Part shown: one piece after another, positions 17,179 through 24,939 of the stretch
Position numbering within the stretch: the first letter of the stretch is position 1
Layout of the letters: every line of letters begins with the position of its first letter
Made by a program: the position numbers and the translations under genes
The notes under the pieces: model-generated
The model's database searches: none
What the model was told of the DNA's origin: nothing
Seen by the model: only the letters and a program-made list of their open reading frames with translations
From: Actinokineospora enzanensis DSM 44649
GTDB lineage: Bacteria; Actinomycetota; Actinomycetes; Mycobacteriales; Pseudonocardiaceae
DNA length: 64,000 nt
Assembly: GCF_000374445.1 (NCBI RefSeq)
Contig: NZ_KB894424.1
Span: 62,001-126,000, forward strand
Reading direction: 5' to 3'

Positions 17179-18582
17179 ATGAGCACGAGGACCGAGAGCC
17201 CGGCCGCCGCCGACTTCGGCATCGACACGACCAGCCGGTCCACCGGCGAGGCGGTGCGCGACTACCTGGCCCGGCTGCGCGCGGGCGATCTCGGCTCGCT
17301 GCCCGCGGTGCTCGGGCTGGTCGCGCTGGTGGTGGTGTTCCGGGTGCTGTCCGACGGGTTCCTGACGCTGGACAACACGGCGAACCTGCTGGCCCAGGGC
17401 GCGGGCAAGATGATCATCGCGATGGGGCTGGTGTTCGTCCTGCTGCTGGGCGAGATCGACCTGTCCGCGGGCACCGCGTCCGGGGTGTGCGCGGCGGTGA
17501 TGGCGATGCACTACGTGCGCGCGGGCAACCTGCTGGGCGGCATGGGCACGACGGTGTTCCTGGTGTTCGCCTGCGGCCTGGCGGTGGCCGCGCTGCTGGC
17601 GGTGTTCCTGCGGATCTGGGCGGGCGCGGCGTTGTCGCTGCTCACGCTGGTGCTGGCGGTGGTCGGCGCGCCCGCGAATCCGTGGCTGGAGATGCTGCTG
17701 GCGCTGGGCGTCGGCGCGGCCATCGGGGTGATCACCGGGTTCCTGGTGTCCACGATCGGCATGCCGTCGTTCGTGGTGACGCTGGCGCTGTTCATCACCT
17801 GGCAGGGGGTCATCCTGCGGTTCATCGGCGAGGGCGGGGTGTTCGGCATCGGCACCGACCCGGTGCTGTTCGCGGTGGCCAACGGCAACATGTCCGTACT
17901 CGGCAGCTGGCTGCTGTGCGCGGTGGTGATCTGCGGCTACGCACTGGTCGTGCTGGGTGAACACTTGTCGAGGCTGCGGCGGGAGCTGGTGACGACACCG
18001 ACTCCGCTGGTGGTGACGAAGACCGTGTGTGTGGCGGTCGCATCGATCGCGGCCACGTATGCGTTGACGCGTAACCGGTCCACCAACGAGTACGCCGACA
18101 TCCGCGGCGTGCCGTATGTGGTGCCGATCGTGCTGGTGCTGCTCGCCGTGGGCACCTATGCGCTGAACCGGACCCGCTACGGCAGGCATGTCTACGCGGT
18201 GGGCGGCAACGCGGAAGCCGCGCGGCGCGCCGGGATCAACGTCAGCCGGATCCGGGCGAGCGTGTTCGTGGTCGGGTCGAGCACGGCGGCACTGGGCGCG
18301 ATCGTGTACTCGTCCAAGGTCGGCTCGGTCGACCCGCAGGCGGGCGGGCTGAACACGCTGCTGTTCGCGGTCGGCGCGGCGGTCATCGGCGGCACGTCGC
18401 TGTTCGGCGGCCGCGGCAAAGTACTGCACGCGGTGGTCGGCGGACTGGCCCTCGCGGTCGTGGAAAACGGCCTGGGCCTGCTCAAACAGCCCGCCGCGAT
18501 GGTCAACATCGTGACCGGCCTCGTCCTGCTGCTGGCCGCCACGGTCGACGCCCTCTCCCGACGCCGAGCAGCCCGGGGCTAG
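17179..18582 (+). CDS. sugar ABC transporter permease (XylH-like)
   Basis: Membrane channel of the importer, 467 residues with about 10-12 helices, longer than the usual 330-400 of RbsC/XylH. After a polar N-terminus, 'LLGEIDLSAGTASGVCAAV' (residue 92) and 'GGTSLFGGRGKVLHAVVGG' (405) are signatures of the BPD_transp_2 family. ATG 17179 is chosen, with 'gaggggg' 7 bases upstream and an 11-base gap from the ATPase stop; an in-frame TTG at 17161 would overlap that gene. Confidence 0.92.
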   Translation: MSTRTESPAAADFGIDTTSRSTGEAVRDYLARLRAGDLGSLPAVLGLVALVVVFRVLSDGFLTLDNTANLLAQGAGKMIIAMGLVFVLLLGEIDLSAGTASGVCAAVMAMHYVRAGNLLGGMGTTVFLVFACGLAVAALLAVFLRIWAGAALSLLTLVLAVVGAPANPWLEMLLALGVGAAIGVITGFLVSTIGMPSFVVTLALFITWQGVILRFIGEGGVFGIGTDPVLFAVANGNMSVLGSWLLCAVVICGYALVVLGEHLSRLRRELVTTPTPLVVTKTVCVAVASIAATYALTRNRSTNEYADIRGVPYVVPIVLVLLAVGTYALNRTRYGRHVYAVGGNAEAARRAGINVSRIRASVFVVGSSTAALGAIVYSSKVGSVDPQAGGLNTLLFAVGAAVIGGTSLFGGRGKVLHAVVGGLALAVVENGLGLLKQPAAMVNIVTGLVLLLAATVDALSRRRAARG

Positions 18583-18734
18583 GCCCAACCGCGCAAACCC
18601 ATGGCAGCATGTCCCAGCACGGCAACTCTCCACGACCTGCCCAACACCGCGCACCGGGGTCGCGACCACCAACACGTTCCTGCCGCGGTGCGGGCATGCC
18701 CGCCAAGTCGGGCACGAAACCGGCGACCGCCCAC

Positions 18735-18773
18735 CTGCCAAGTCGGGCACGATGCCGGGCGGGGATGAGGGGG
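18735..18773 (-). repeat. 39-bp dispersed repeat, copy B
   Basis: It is the reverse complement of 4861-4899 with 37 of 39 matches. Its start, 'gccaagtcgggcacga', also occurs as a direct repeat about 28 bases upstream (18701-18716). Confidence 0.75.
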
Positions 18774-18780
18774 CGGGCGG

Positions 18781-18826
18781 CGGGAGGGAATGACACAGCG
18801 GCGGGTGGCGGGAGGAAATGACACAG
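18781..18826 (+). other. duplicated ribosome site and ATG before the ROK gene
   Basis: An 18-base unit with ribosome site and start codon occurs at 18781-18798 and again at 18809-18826 with one mismatch. The first ATG (18790) is out of frame with the second (18818), the true start. Initiation at the first ATG would read a non-homologous frame. Confidence 0.7.
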
Positions 18827-19987
18827 ACCAGCACGCCTACGGCGGGTGCCCGGCCCGACGAGGTGCGCAGGCACAACCGGACCGCGGTGCTGCGCAGGCT
18901 GCACGTGGACGGCCCGTGCACGCGGGCCGCGCTGGCCACCGAACTGGGCCTCAACCGCAGCACGATCAAGGCGGTGGTCGACGGGCTGGCCGAGTCCGGG
19001 GTGGTGTCCGAGCACGTGCCCCGGGCCCGGACCGGCGCGGGCAGGCCGTCGCTGTTGGTGCTGCCGCGTCCACTGGCGGCGGTGGTGCTGGCGGTGGACA
19101 TCCGGGTCGAGCAGGTGGCGGTCGCGCTGGTCGGGCTTGGCGGCGAGGTGCTCGGCCGCAACAGCTGGATCCTGCGTGCAGGCGACCCCGCCGACGTGCT
19201 CACCGACGTGGTGGAGTCGGCCCGCCTGCTGACCGAGGACCTGGCCGCCCAGGTGGTCGGCGCGGGCGTCTCCATCCCCGGCGTCGTCCGCCGCCGCGAC
19301 GGGTTCGTGCACGAGGCCCCCAACCTCCGCTGGCGCGACGTCCCCCTGGGCGACCGCCTCACCGCGGTCCTGGGCGTGCCCACCCTGGTGGCCAACGATG
19401 CCGAGATCGCCGCCCGCGCCGAACACCTGCGCGGCGCCGCCCGCGGCACCCTGGACGCGGTCTACGTCTCGGCCGACGTCGGCGTGGGCGCGGGGGTGAT
19501 CTCCGACGGCAAGATCCTGCGCGGGACCGCCGGATACGTCGGCGAACTCGGCCACATGGCCATCAACCCCGCCGGTCTCGCCTGCTACTGCGGCAACCGG
19601 GGCTGCTGGGAGACCGAGGTCGGCGAACTTGCCCTCGGCCGCGCGCTGGACCTGCCCGAACACACTCCACGCGGGGTGATCATGGCCGCCCTGCGCGCCC
19701 TGCCGGAGCCCCGGATCGACGCGGTGCTCGGCGAGTTCACGGAATGGCTGGCCACCGGCCTGGTGACGATCGTCAACGCCTTCGCCCCGGAACTGGTCGT
19801 CCTGGGCGACTTGTTCACCGCCCTGCCCACCACCGTGGTCACGGCCGTGGGCAGGGCGGTCACCGAACGCAGCCTGGTCAGCCGGGCCATCGGCGGCACG
19901 AGGGTGTTGACGTCGACCATGGGCACCGACGCGAAACTGATCGGCGCCGCCGAACTCGCCTTCGAACCGGTCCTGGATACGGTCTGA
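18818..19987 (+). CDS. ROK-family transcriptional regulator (XylR-like)
   Basis: Predicted sugar-responsive repressor of the upstream ABC importer. It has 389 residues. The N-terminal winged helix-turn-helix (residues 12-70, 'RAALATELGLNRSTIKAVV') is followed by a ROK sugar-kinase-like domain with 'VANDAEIAARAEHL' (192), 'GVGAGVISDGKIL' (222) and the zinc motif 'CYCGNRGCWE' (256-265). The repressor branch carries the helix-turn-helix that ROK kinases lack. It is the same strand as the importer, 235 bases after it. Confidence 0.93.
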   Translation: MTQTSTPTAGARPDEVRRHNRTAVLRRLHVDGPCTRAALATELGLNRSTIKAVVDGLAESGVVSEHVPRARTGAGRPSLLVLPRPLAAVVLAVDIRVEQVAVALVGLGGEVLGRNSWILRAGDPADVLTDVVESARLLTEDLAAQVVGAGVSIPGVVRRRDGFVHEAPNLRWRDVPLGDRLTAVLGVPTLVANDAEIAARAEHLRGAARGTLDAVYVSADVGVGAGVISDGKILRGTAGYVGELGHMAINPAGLACYCGNRGCWETEVGELALGRALDLPEHTPRGVIMAALRALPEPRIDAVLGEFTEWLATGLVTIVNAFAPELVVLGDLFTALPTTVVTAVGRAVTERSLVSRAIGGTRVLTSTMGTDAKLIGAAELAFEPVLDTV

Positions 19988-19990
19988 CCG

Positions 19991-20176
19991 TCAGCCCCGC
20001 AGTCCTCGGGAAGCGACCAGGAACGCCTTGAACGAGGCGGCGGGCACCATCAGGCACGGCCCACCCTGGTTCTTGCTGTCCCGCACCGCACCCGCGTCGG
20101 GTAGACACGCGAGTTCTACACACTGAGGATCGTTGCCGCCGTTGGTCCGGCTGCTCTTGCGCCAACGCACATCCAT
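19991..20176 (-). CDS. DUF397 protein, second in tandem
   Basis: A 61-residue protein beginning 'MDVRWRKSSRTNGGND' and ending 'FKAFLVASRGLRG'. It contains the DUF397 core: 'WRKSSRTN', 'CVELA', 'AVRDSKN' and a hydrophobic C-terminal strand. ATG 20176 is chosen because 'aggag' is 8 bases upstream; GTG 20182 is too close to it. DUF397 proteins accompany WhiJ-like XRE regulators in actinomycetes and are thought to antagonise them. It is about 70% identical by eye to the neighbouring copy over the core. Confidence 0.9.
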   Translation of the reverse strand: MDVRWRKSSRTNGGNDPQCVELACLPDAGAVRDSKNQGGPCLMVPAASFKAFLVASRGLRG

Positions 20177-20187
20177 GGCCACGGCTC

Positions 20188-20412
20188 CTAGCGTTCGATG
20201 AGGTCCAGCGCTCCTTGACCGGACGCAGTAAGGAAGGCCCTGAACGAGGTGGTGGGAACGAACAAGCACGGACCAGCTTGGTTCTTGCTGTCGCGCACCG
20301 CACCCATCTCGGACAGACACGCCAGTTCAACGCACTGGGCGTTGTTGCCTGCGTTGGTCCGGCTGCTCTTGCGCCAACGCGCACCAACCAGAGCGGTGCC
20401 ATCAGTCAGCAT
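20188..20412 (-). CDS. DUF397 protein, first in tandem
   Basis: A 74-residue paralog of the protein at 19991-20176, with 'WRKSSRTNAGNNAQCVELA' and 'AVRDSKNQAGPCLFVP' and an added C-terminal 'GQGALDLIER'. It follows the XRE regulator gene by 11 bases and precedes the second copy by 11, so the three form one operon. Duplication of the partner is common in such loci, but two tandem copies with one regulator leave open which one pairs with it. Confidence 0.9.
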   Translation of the reverse strand: MLTDGTALVGARWRKSSRTNAGNNAQCVELACLSEMGAVRDSKNQAGPCLFVPTTSFRAFLTASGQGALDLIER

Positions 20413-20423
20413 GGCTGATACTC

Positions 20424-21254
20424 CTAACGATCATCGAGGTCAGTGATCCGAGCTTCCAGTATCGCCGCTGTCTCCTCCTCAGGGGAGGCGAGATTCCACG
20501 CCTGGTCGAACGCGGCCATGTACGGGCCGGTCGCCTTGATGTAGTCGGCGCGGGTGAGACCTGCCACGAAAACGATAGACCAGGTCGGCTCCACATGGAG
20601 CAAGGTGAAACCTGCACTCAAGGCAGGAACATTGCCCACCTCACGTGGGATGACACGGCAGCGGACGTTGGGCAGCTCCGCGATCGAACGGATGTGTTCA
20701 AGTTGCTGCCGCAGTACCCCCGGTGCCGCGCTGGACCGCTCCAGCGCCTCGATTCCGAGAACCACCCAGACATCGGGACCGTCGGGCCTGATCACCAACC
20801 GACCGCGCTCCGCGCGTTCCTCGGCGATGTCAAGCACATCGGCCGCAGCGACCACCGGAGATCTCGACAGAGCAGCGTGGGCATACGGCGTGATCTGCAG
20901 CAACCCGGGAATCTCGTTGTAGACCATGCGAATCTCGGAAGCCCGCCGCTCCAACGCTACATACTGTCGCGATTGGACATCGGTCTTGGCCGGTCGCGCC
21001 CGACGTCGTCCGTCGACAGCAAGCCGCGTCAACTCGGCGGCTTGGGCGGCGGTCGGCCGGTAGCGCTTGATCATCCACTCGATGTCGGCGGGTTGTGGCG
21101 CGATAGTGCCACTCTCGATCTTGGAGAGCTTGCTCGCGTAACCACCCATCTCGCGGTCGGCGACGCCGGGCTCGATGCCCGCCGCCTCCCGAAGTTGGCG
21201 GGTCAACTCACCGCACTGGAGACGGGCGATCACGGGATCGACGTCGTCGGTCAT
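20424..21254 (-). CDS. XRE-family regulator with DUF5753 (WhiJ-like)
   Basis: A 276-residue DNA-binding protein. A helix-turn-helix of Xre type covers residues 12-70 ('SKLSKIESGTIAPQPADIEW'). DUF5753 follows (about 95-270; 'EIPGLLQITPYAHAAL', 'VRCRVIPREVGNVPALSAGF'). In Streptomyces this family (WhiJ) represses development through partners of DUF397 type. ATG 21254 is chosen; the longer frame upstream lacks helix-turn-helix sequence. It is divergent from the small gene at 21488, with about 230 bases between. Confidence 0.92.
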   Translation of the reverse strand: MTDDVDPVIARLQCGELTRQLREAAGIEPGVADREMGGYASKLSKIESGTIAPQPADIEWMIKRYRPTAAQAAELTRLAVDGRRRARPAKTDVQSRQYVALERRASEIRMVYNEIPGLLQITPYAHAALSRSPVVAAADVLDIAEERAERGRLVIRPDGPDVWVVLGIEALERSSAAPGVLRQQLEHIRSIAELPNVRCRVIPREVGNVPALSAGFTLLHVEPTWSIVFVAGLTRADYIKATGPYMAAFDQAWNLASPEEETAAILEARITDLDDR

Positions 21255-21487
21255 GCCGGCAGTGTGCCGCATCCACGTCCAGCGGCGACGCGGGGCCCTG
21301 CTGTGCAAATTGCAATGCATCGATTCACCCGTTCGGCCCGTGCGGAGATTGCATTGCTCTCTTAGGCTGGACCAGCCGGGTCGACGTCAGTGATCCGAAT
21401 CAAGTCGCCCCGGCACCGGCGGGGTGCGGCAGGCGAGCACATATCGCGCCCCGCCGGTCCGTCCACTCACCAGCGAAAGGCGTGCCT

Positions 21488-21691
21488 GTGCACTCGACGA
21501 GGATCCTGGTCTCCACGGCCATCGACAAGGACCCGATCAACTACCGGGTCAGCGACGCTGACGATGTCGACTTCACCATCGGCGACGAGTCGACCACGGC
21601 CGTCGAGGTGTGCTTCAGTCGCGCCGGGTTGGCGAATCTCGTGCGACTGGGCGGTCAGGCGCTGGCGGAGATGGACACCCTGGCCGACTGA
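21488..21691 (+). CDS. small hypothetical protein divergent from the XRE regulator
   Basis: A 67-residue acidic protein 'MHSTRILVSTAIDKDPINYR...' ending 'VRLGGQALAEMDTLAD'. GTG 21488 fits 'gaaagg' 7 bases upstream; another GTG at 21482 is too close. It shows beta-rich sequence followed by a C-terminal helix. Small genes in this position are often controlled by the adjacent WhiJ-like protein. I recognise no family. Confidence 0.65.
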   Translation: MHSTRILVSTAIDKDPINYRVSDADDVDFTIGDESTTAVEVCFSRAGLANLVRLGGQALAEMDTLAD

Positions 21692-21730
21692 TCTCCGCGC
21701 CTTCGGCCCGGGACAGTCCACAAAGGAGTA

Positions 21731-23533
21731 TCACCACGAGCGGAGGGTGGCGATCCGTTCTTCCAGCTGTTCCACCGTCGCCAGCGCCGTGGGTGGGCCA
21801 CCACAGGATCGGCGGAGTTCGCCGTGGATCATGCCGTGCGGTTTCCCGGTGCGGTGGTGGGCCATGCCGACCAGGGCGTTGAGTTCCTTGCGCAGGGAGG
21901 CCAACCTCTCCTGGACGGACTGCGACACCCGTTCCTGCGGTTCCTCCGGCTTCTTCTCCGCCGCCCGTCTACTGCGGTCGTCGAGCTGCTGTTCCTGCCG
22001 CTGTCGCAGCAAGGCGCGGACCTGGTCCGGTTCCAGCAGACCCGGCAGTCCCAGGTATTCCTCTTCCTCGGCCGTGCCGGAGAACGCCGCCGTGCCGAAC
22101 GAGGAGCCGTCGAAGATCACCTGGTCGAGCTCGGCGGAGGCGCCCAGCGAGGTGAACGCCTTCTCCTCCTCGCCGAGCTCGTCCTTGGTCCGGTTGGCGT
22201 CCGCGAGAAGGTCGTCGTCCCAACCTTCCTTCTCCCGGTGCGGTTTCCCGAGTACGTGGTCGCGCTCGGCCTCCAGCTGGCTCGCCAGGTCGAGCAACAC
22301 CGGCACCGACGGCAGGAACACGCTCGCCGTCTCCCCCGGGCGGCGCGCGCGCACATAGCGACCGATCGCCTGGGCAAAGAACAGTGGTGTGGAAGCACTT
22401 GTGGCGTAGACGCCCACCGCGAGGCGCGGGACGTCGACGCCCTCGCTCACCATGCGGACCGCGACCAGCCAGCGACTGTCCGAGTCGGCGAACTCCTGGA
22501 TCCGGCCCGATGCCTTGGGATCGTCCGACAACACCAGCGTCGCCTGCTCGCCCGTGGTGCTCTCCAGGATCTTCGCGTACGCCTTGGCCGACTCGTGGTC
22601 GGACGCGATCACCAGGCCGCCCGCGTCCGGCACGTGTTGGCGGACCTGCGAGAGCCGCGTGTCCGCCGCCCCCAGCACCGACGGGATCCACTCGCCGGTC
22701 GGGTCCAGGGCCGTGCGCCACGCGCGGGCGGTCTGCTCGGCGGTCAGCGGCTCGCCCAGACGCGCGGTGAACTCCTCGCCCGCGCTCGTGCGCCAGCTCG
22801 CCTCGCCGGAGTAGGCGAGGAAGATCACGGGGCGCACCACGCCGTCACGCAGCGCGTCGGCATAGCCGTAGGTGTGGTCCGCGCGGCTACGCAGGAAACC
22901 CGCGCCGTCCGGTTCGTACTCGATGAACGGGATGGGGGAATCGTCACTGCGGAATGGGGTCCCGGTCAGCGACAGCCTGCGGACGGCCGGGGTGAACGAC
23001 TCGCGGACCGCGTCGCCCCAGCTCTTGGCGTCGCCGCCGTGGTGGATCTCGTCCAGGATGACCAGGGTCTTGCGCTGCTCGGTGCGCACCCGGTGCAGGC
23101 TCGGGTGCGCCGCGACCTGCGCGTACGTCACCGCGACGCCGCGGTAGTCGCGGGAGGTGGCGCCCATGGAGTTGGTGAAGTTGGGGTCGATGGGGATGCC
23201 CGCCGCGGACGCCGCCGACGCCCATTGGTGCTTGAGGTGCTCGGTGGGCGCGACGATGGTGATCGTCTCCACGGTGCGGTCGGCCAGCAGCTCGGCGGCC
23301 ACCCGCAGCCCGAAGACGGTCTTGCCCGCGCCCGGCGTGGCGACCGCCAGGAAGTCCTTCGGCCTGCTGGTGAGGTACTTGGTCAGCGCCCGGCGCTGCC
23401 AGTCCCGCAGCGGGCGCGCCGCGGGAGCGCTGCCTCGGGTGTCCGGTTCCACCTCGGCCCGGGTCACGGGATGCCCCAGCTCCTCTCCACCGCTCGTGTC
23501 CAACCCCAAGCGCAGGCGACCCGCGCCTGACAC
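21731..23533 (-). CDS. DEAD/DEAH-box superfamily 2 helicase
   Basis: ATP-dependent DNA or RNA helicase, about 600 residues. It has a Q-like 'RPLRDWQRRALTKYL' (residue 43), Walker A 'TPGAGKT' (65), motif II 'LVILDEIHH' (160), motif III 'LSLTGTPFR' (187), 'SEGVDVPRLAVGVYAT' (372; motif V) and 'QAIGRYVRARR' (389; motif VI). A charged, coiled-coil-prone C-terminus follows (residues 500-570). The start is uncertain: GTG 23533 has 'ggggg' 7 bases upstream, while GTG 23467 would remove 22 residues of low similarity. No nuclease or methylase is beside it, so a restriction role is unsupported. Confidence 0.85.
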   Translation of the reverse strand: MSGAGRLRLGLDTSGGEELGHPVTRAEVEPDTRGSAPAARPLRDWQRRALTKYLTSRPKDFLAVATPGAGKTVFGLRVAAELLADRTVETITIVAPTEHLKHQWASAASAAGIPIDPNFTNSMGATSRDYRGVAVTYAQVAAHPSLHRVRTEQRKTLVILDEIHHGGDAKSWGDAVRESFTPAVRRLSLTGTPFRSDDSPIPFIEYEPDGAGFLRSRADHTYGYADALRDGVVRPVIFLAYSGEASWRTSAGEEFTARLGEPLTAEQTARAWRTALDPTGEWIPSVLGAADTRLSQVRQHVPDAGGLVIASDHESAKAYAKILESTTGEQATLVLSDDPKASGRIQEFADSDSRWLVAVRMVSEGVDVPRLAVGVYATSASTPLFFAQAIGRYVRARRPGETASVFLPSVPVLLDLASQLEAERDHVLGKPHREKEGWDDDLLADANRTKDELGEEEKAFTSLGASAELDQVIFDGSSFGTAAFSGTAEEEEYLGLPGLLEPDQVRALLRQRQEQQLDDRSRRAAEKKPEEPQERVSQSVQERLASLRKELNALVGMAHHRTGKPHGMIHGELRRSCGGPPTALATVEQLEERIATLRSW

Positions 23534-23710
23534 ATCGAAGCCCCCGGCGGTCCCGCCCGCGAACGGTGCGCGGCGGAGGATGGACCCGGCGGAGGGCGTC
23601 GTCGAGGATACCGTCCGGCGACCCAAGATCGCCGACAACCGCGACACGCGGATGTGATCATCACCGAGTCCTGGGCCGAAGCACCCGGGATGGACCATGC
23701 TGGGGGAGGT

Positions 23711-24790
23711 ATGACCGCGCAGCCCGGACCCCAGCACGGCCGCGACGGCGCCACCGACCGCGCAGCGCGGCGCCGGGCCCCGTCCCGGCTGATCCTGCGC
23801 ACGCTGGCCAAGGCCTGGGACGGCAACGTCTTCTCCGAGGCGGCGGAGGCGGCGTTCTGGCAGGTCCTGTCGCTGCCGCCGCTGCTGCTCGGGCTGCTGG
23901 GCAGCCTCGGCTACGTGGCCGAGTGGTTCGGCCAGGACGTGGTCAAGGCGGTCGAGGCGGACATCATCGACCTGTCCCGCAAGGCGTTCAGCGGCAACGT
24001 GGTGACGCAGATCATCCAGCCGACGGTCGCCGACATCCTCACCGTCGGGCGCGGCGAGATCGTGTCCGTCGGCTTCCTCATCTCGCTGTGGGCCGGGTCC
24101 TCGGCGATGTCGTCGTTCGTGGACGCGATCACCGTCGCGCACGGGCAGTACGGGGTCCGACACGAGGTGTGGCAGCGGATCTTCGCGCTGCTGCTGTACA
24201 TGGCCAGCCTGGTGCTGCTGATCATCGGCCTGCCGGTGCTGGCGCTCGGCCCGGACCTGCTGCCCCGGCTGTTCCCGGTGTCCTGGCAGCCCACCGTCAC
24301 CACCTGGGTCGACATCGCCTACTACCCGGTGATCGCGCTGCTGCTGGTGCTGGCGCTGGCCACGCTCTACAAGCTGGCCCTGCCGCGCAAGCTGCCCTGG
24401 CACCGCGGCCTGCCCGGCGCGGTGCTGGCCATGGTCGTGTTCGTGCTGTCCAGCATCGGCCTGCGGTTGTACATCGGGTGGATCACCACCACCGGCTACA
24501 CCTACGGCGCGCTGGCGACCCCGATCGCGTTCCTGCTGTTCGCGTTCTTCATCGGCCTCGCGGTGGTGATCGGCGCCTACTTCAACGCCGCCATCCAGGA
24601 CATGTGGCCCGCGAAGATGACCAAGCGGCAGCGCAGGCGGTGGCAGCGGCTGGAGATGGAGCGGGCCGCCGGGATGATCAACTCCCGGAACCTGGCCAGG
24701 GCGAAGAAGTCCGCGGAACCCGCCGAACACTCCGGACTGTCGCCGGAGGACGACCGGGAGTCATCCCCCGAGGGGAACCCCACCGGCTGA
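23711..24790 (+). CDS. YihY/BrkB-family integral membrane protein
   Basis: A 359-residue protein with a basic N-terminus and six membrane helices (about residues 45-300). 'AFWQVLSLPPLLLGLLGSLG' (37), 'WAGSSAMSSFVDAITVAHG' (125) and 'LLFAFFIGLAVVIGAYFNA' (272) are typical of the family once labelled ribonuclease BN in error. The tail 'MTKRQRRRWQRLEMERA' is strongly basic. The function is unknown. ATG 23711 is chosen because of 'gggggaggt' directly before. It is divergent from the helicase. Confidence 0.88.
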   Translation: MTAQPGPQHGRDGATDRAARRRAPSRLILRTLAKAWDGNVFSEAAEAAFWQVLSLPPLLLGLLGSLGYVAEWFGQDVVKAVEADIIDLSRKAFSGNVVTQIIQPTVADILTVGRGEIVSVGFLISLWAGSSAMSSFVDAITVAHGQYGVRHEVWQRIFALLLYMASLVLLIIGLPVLALGPDLLPRLFPVSWQPTVTTWVDIAYYPVIALLLVLALATLYKLALPRKLPWHRGLPGAVLAMVVFVLSSIGLRLYIGWITTTGYTYGALATPIAFLLFAFFIGLAVVIGAYFNAAIQDMWPAKMTKRQRRRWQRLEMERAAGMINSRNLARAKKSAEPAEHSGLSPEDDRESSPEGNPTG

Positions 24791-24791
24791 G

Positions 24792-24807
24792 TCATACTTT
24801 TGTATGA
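24792..24807. promoter_or_regulatory. 16-bp palindrome upstream of the RND transporter
   Basis: Arms 'tcatac' and 'gtatga' flank 'tttt', starting 2 bases after the preceding stop codon and about 130 bases before the RND gene. It is AT-rich for this genome and looks like an operator for a TetR-type repressor, although no such gene is adjacent. Confidence 0.5.
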
Positions 24808-24939
24808 GTCGGATCGACCCTCTGGACTGAGTCGCGCCTCAGCATCGTCATGCCACAGTTCCCTGGAATCGCCGGTACCGGACCGCAGTACGCGGTCGGG
24901 GGGCCACCGGTGCGCCATGTATTCGAGGGGATATCCGCA

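Noticed and set aside
17110-19449. 779-codon minus-strand frame opposite the ABC permease and ROK genes
   Set aside because: Low-complexity Arg/Pro/His translation and spans two well-supported plus-strand genes.
23534-24730. N-terminal extension of the helicase to 999 residues
   Set aside because: The extra part is antisense to the YihY membrane protein and has no helicase similarity.
21731-24790. Restriction or defence island around the SF2 helicase
   Set aside because: No methylase, nuclease or other defence gene nearby; the helicase type is common in actinomycete core genomes.
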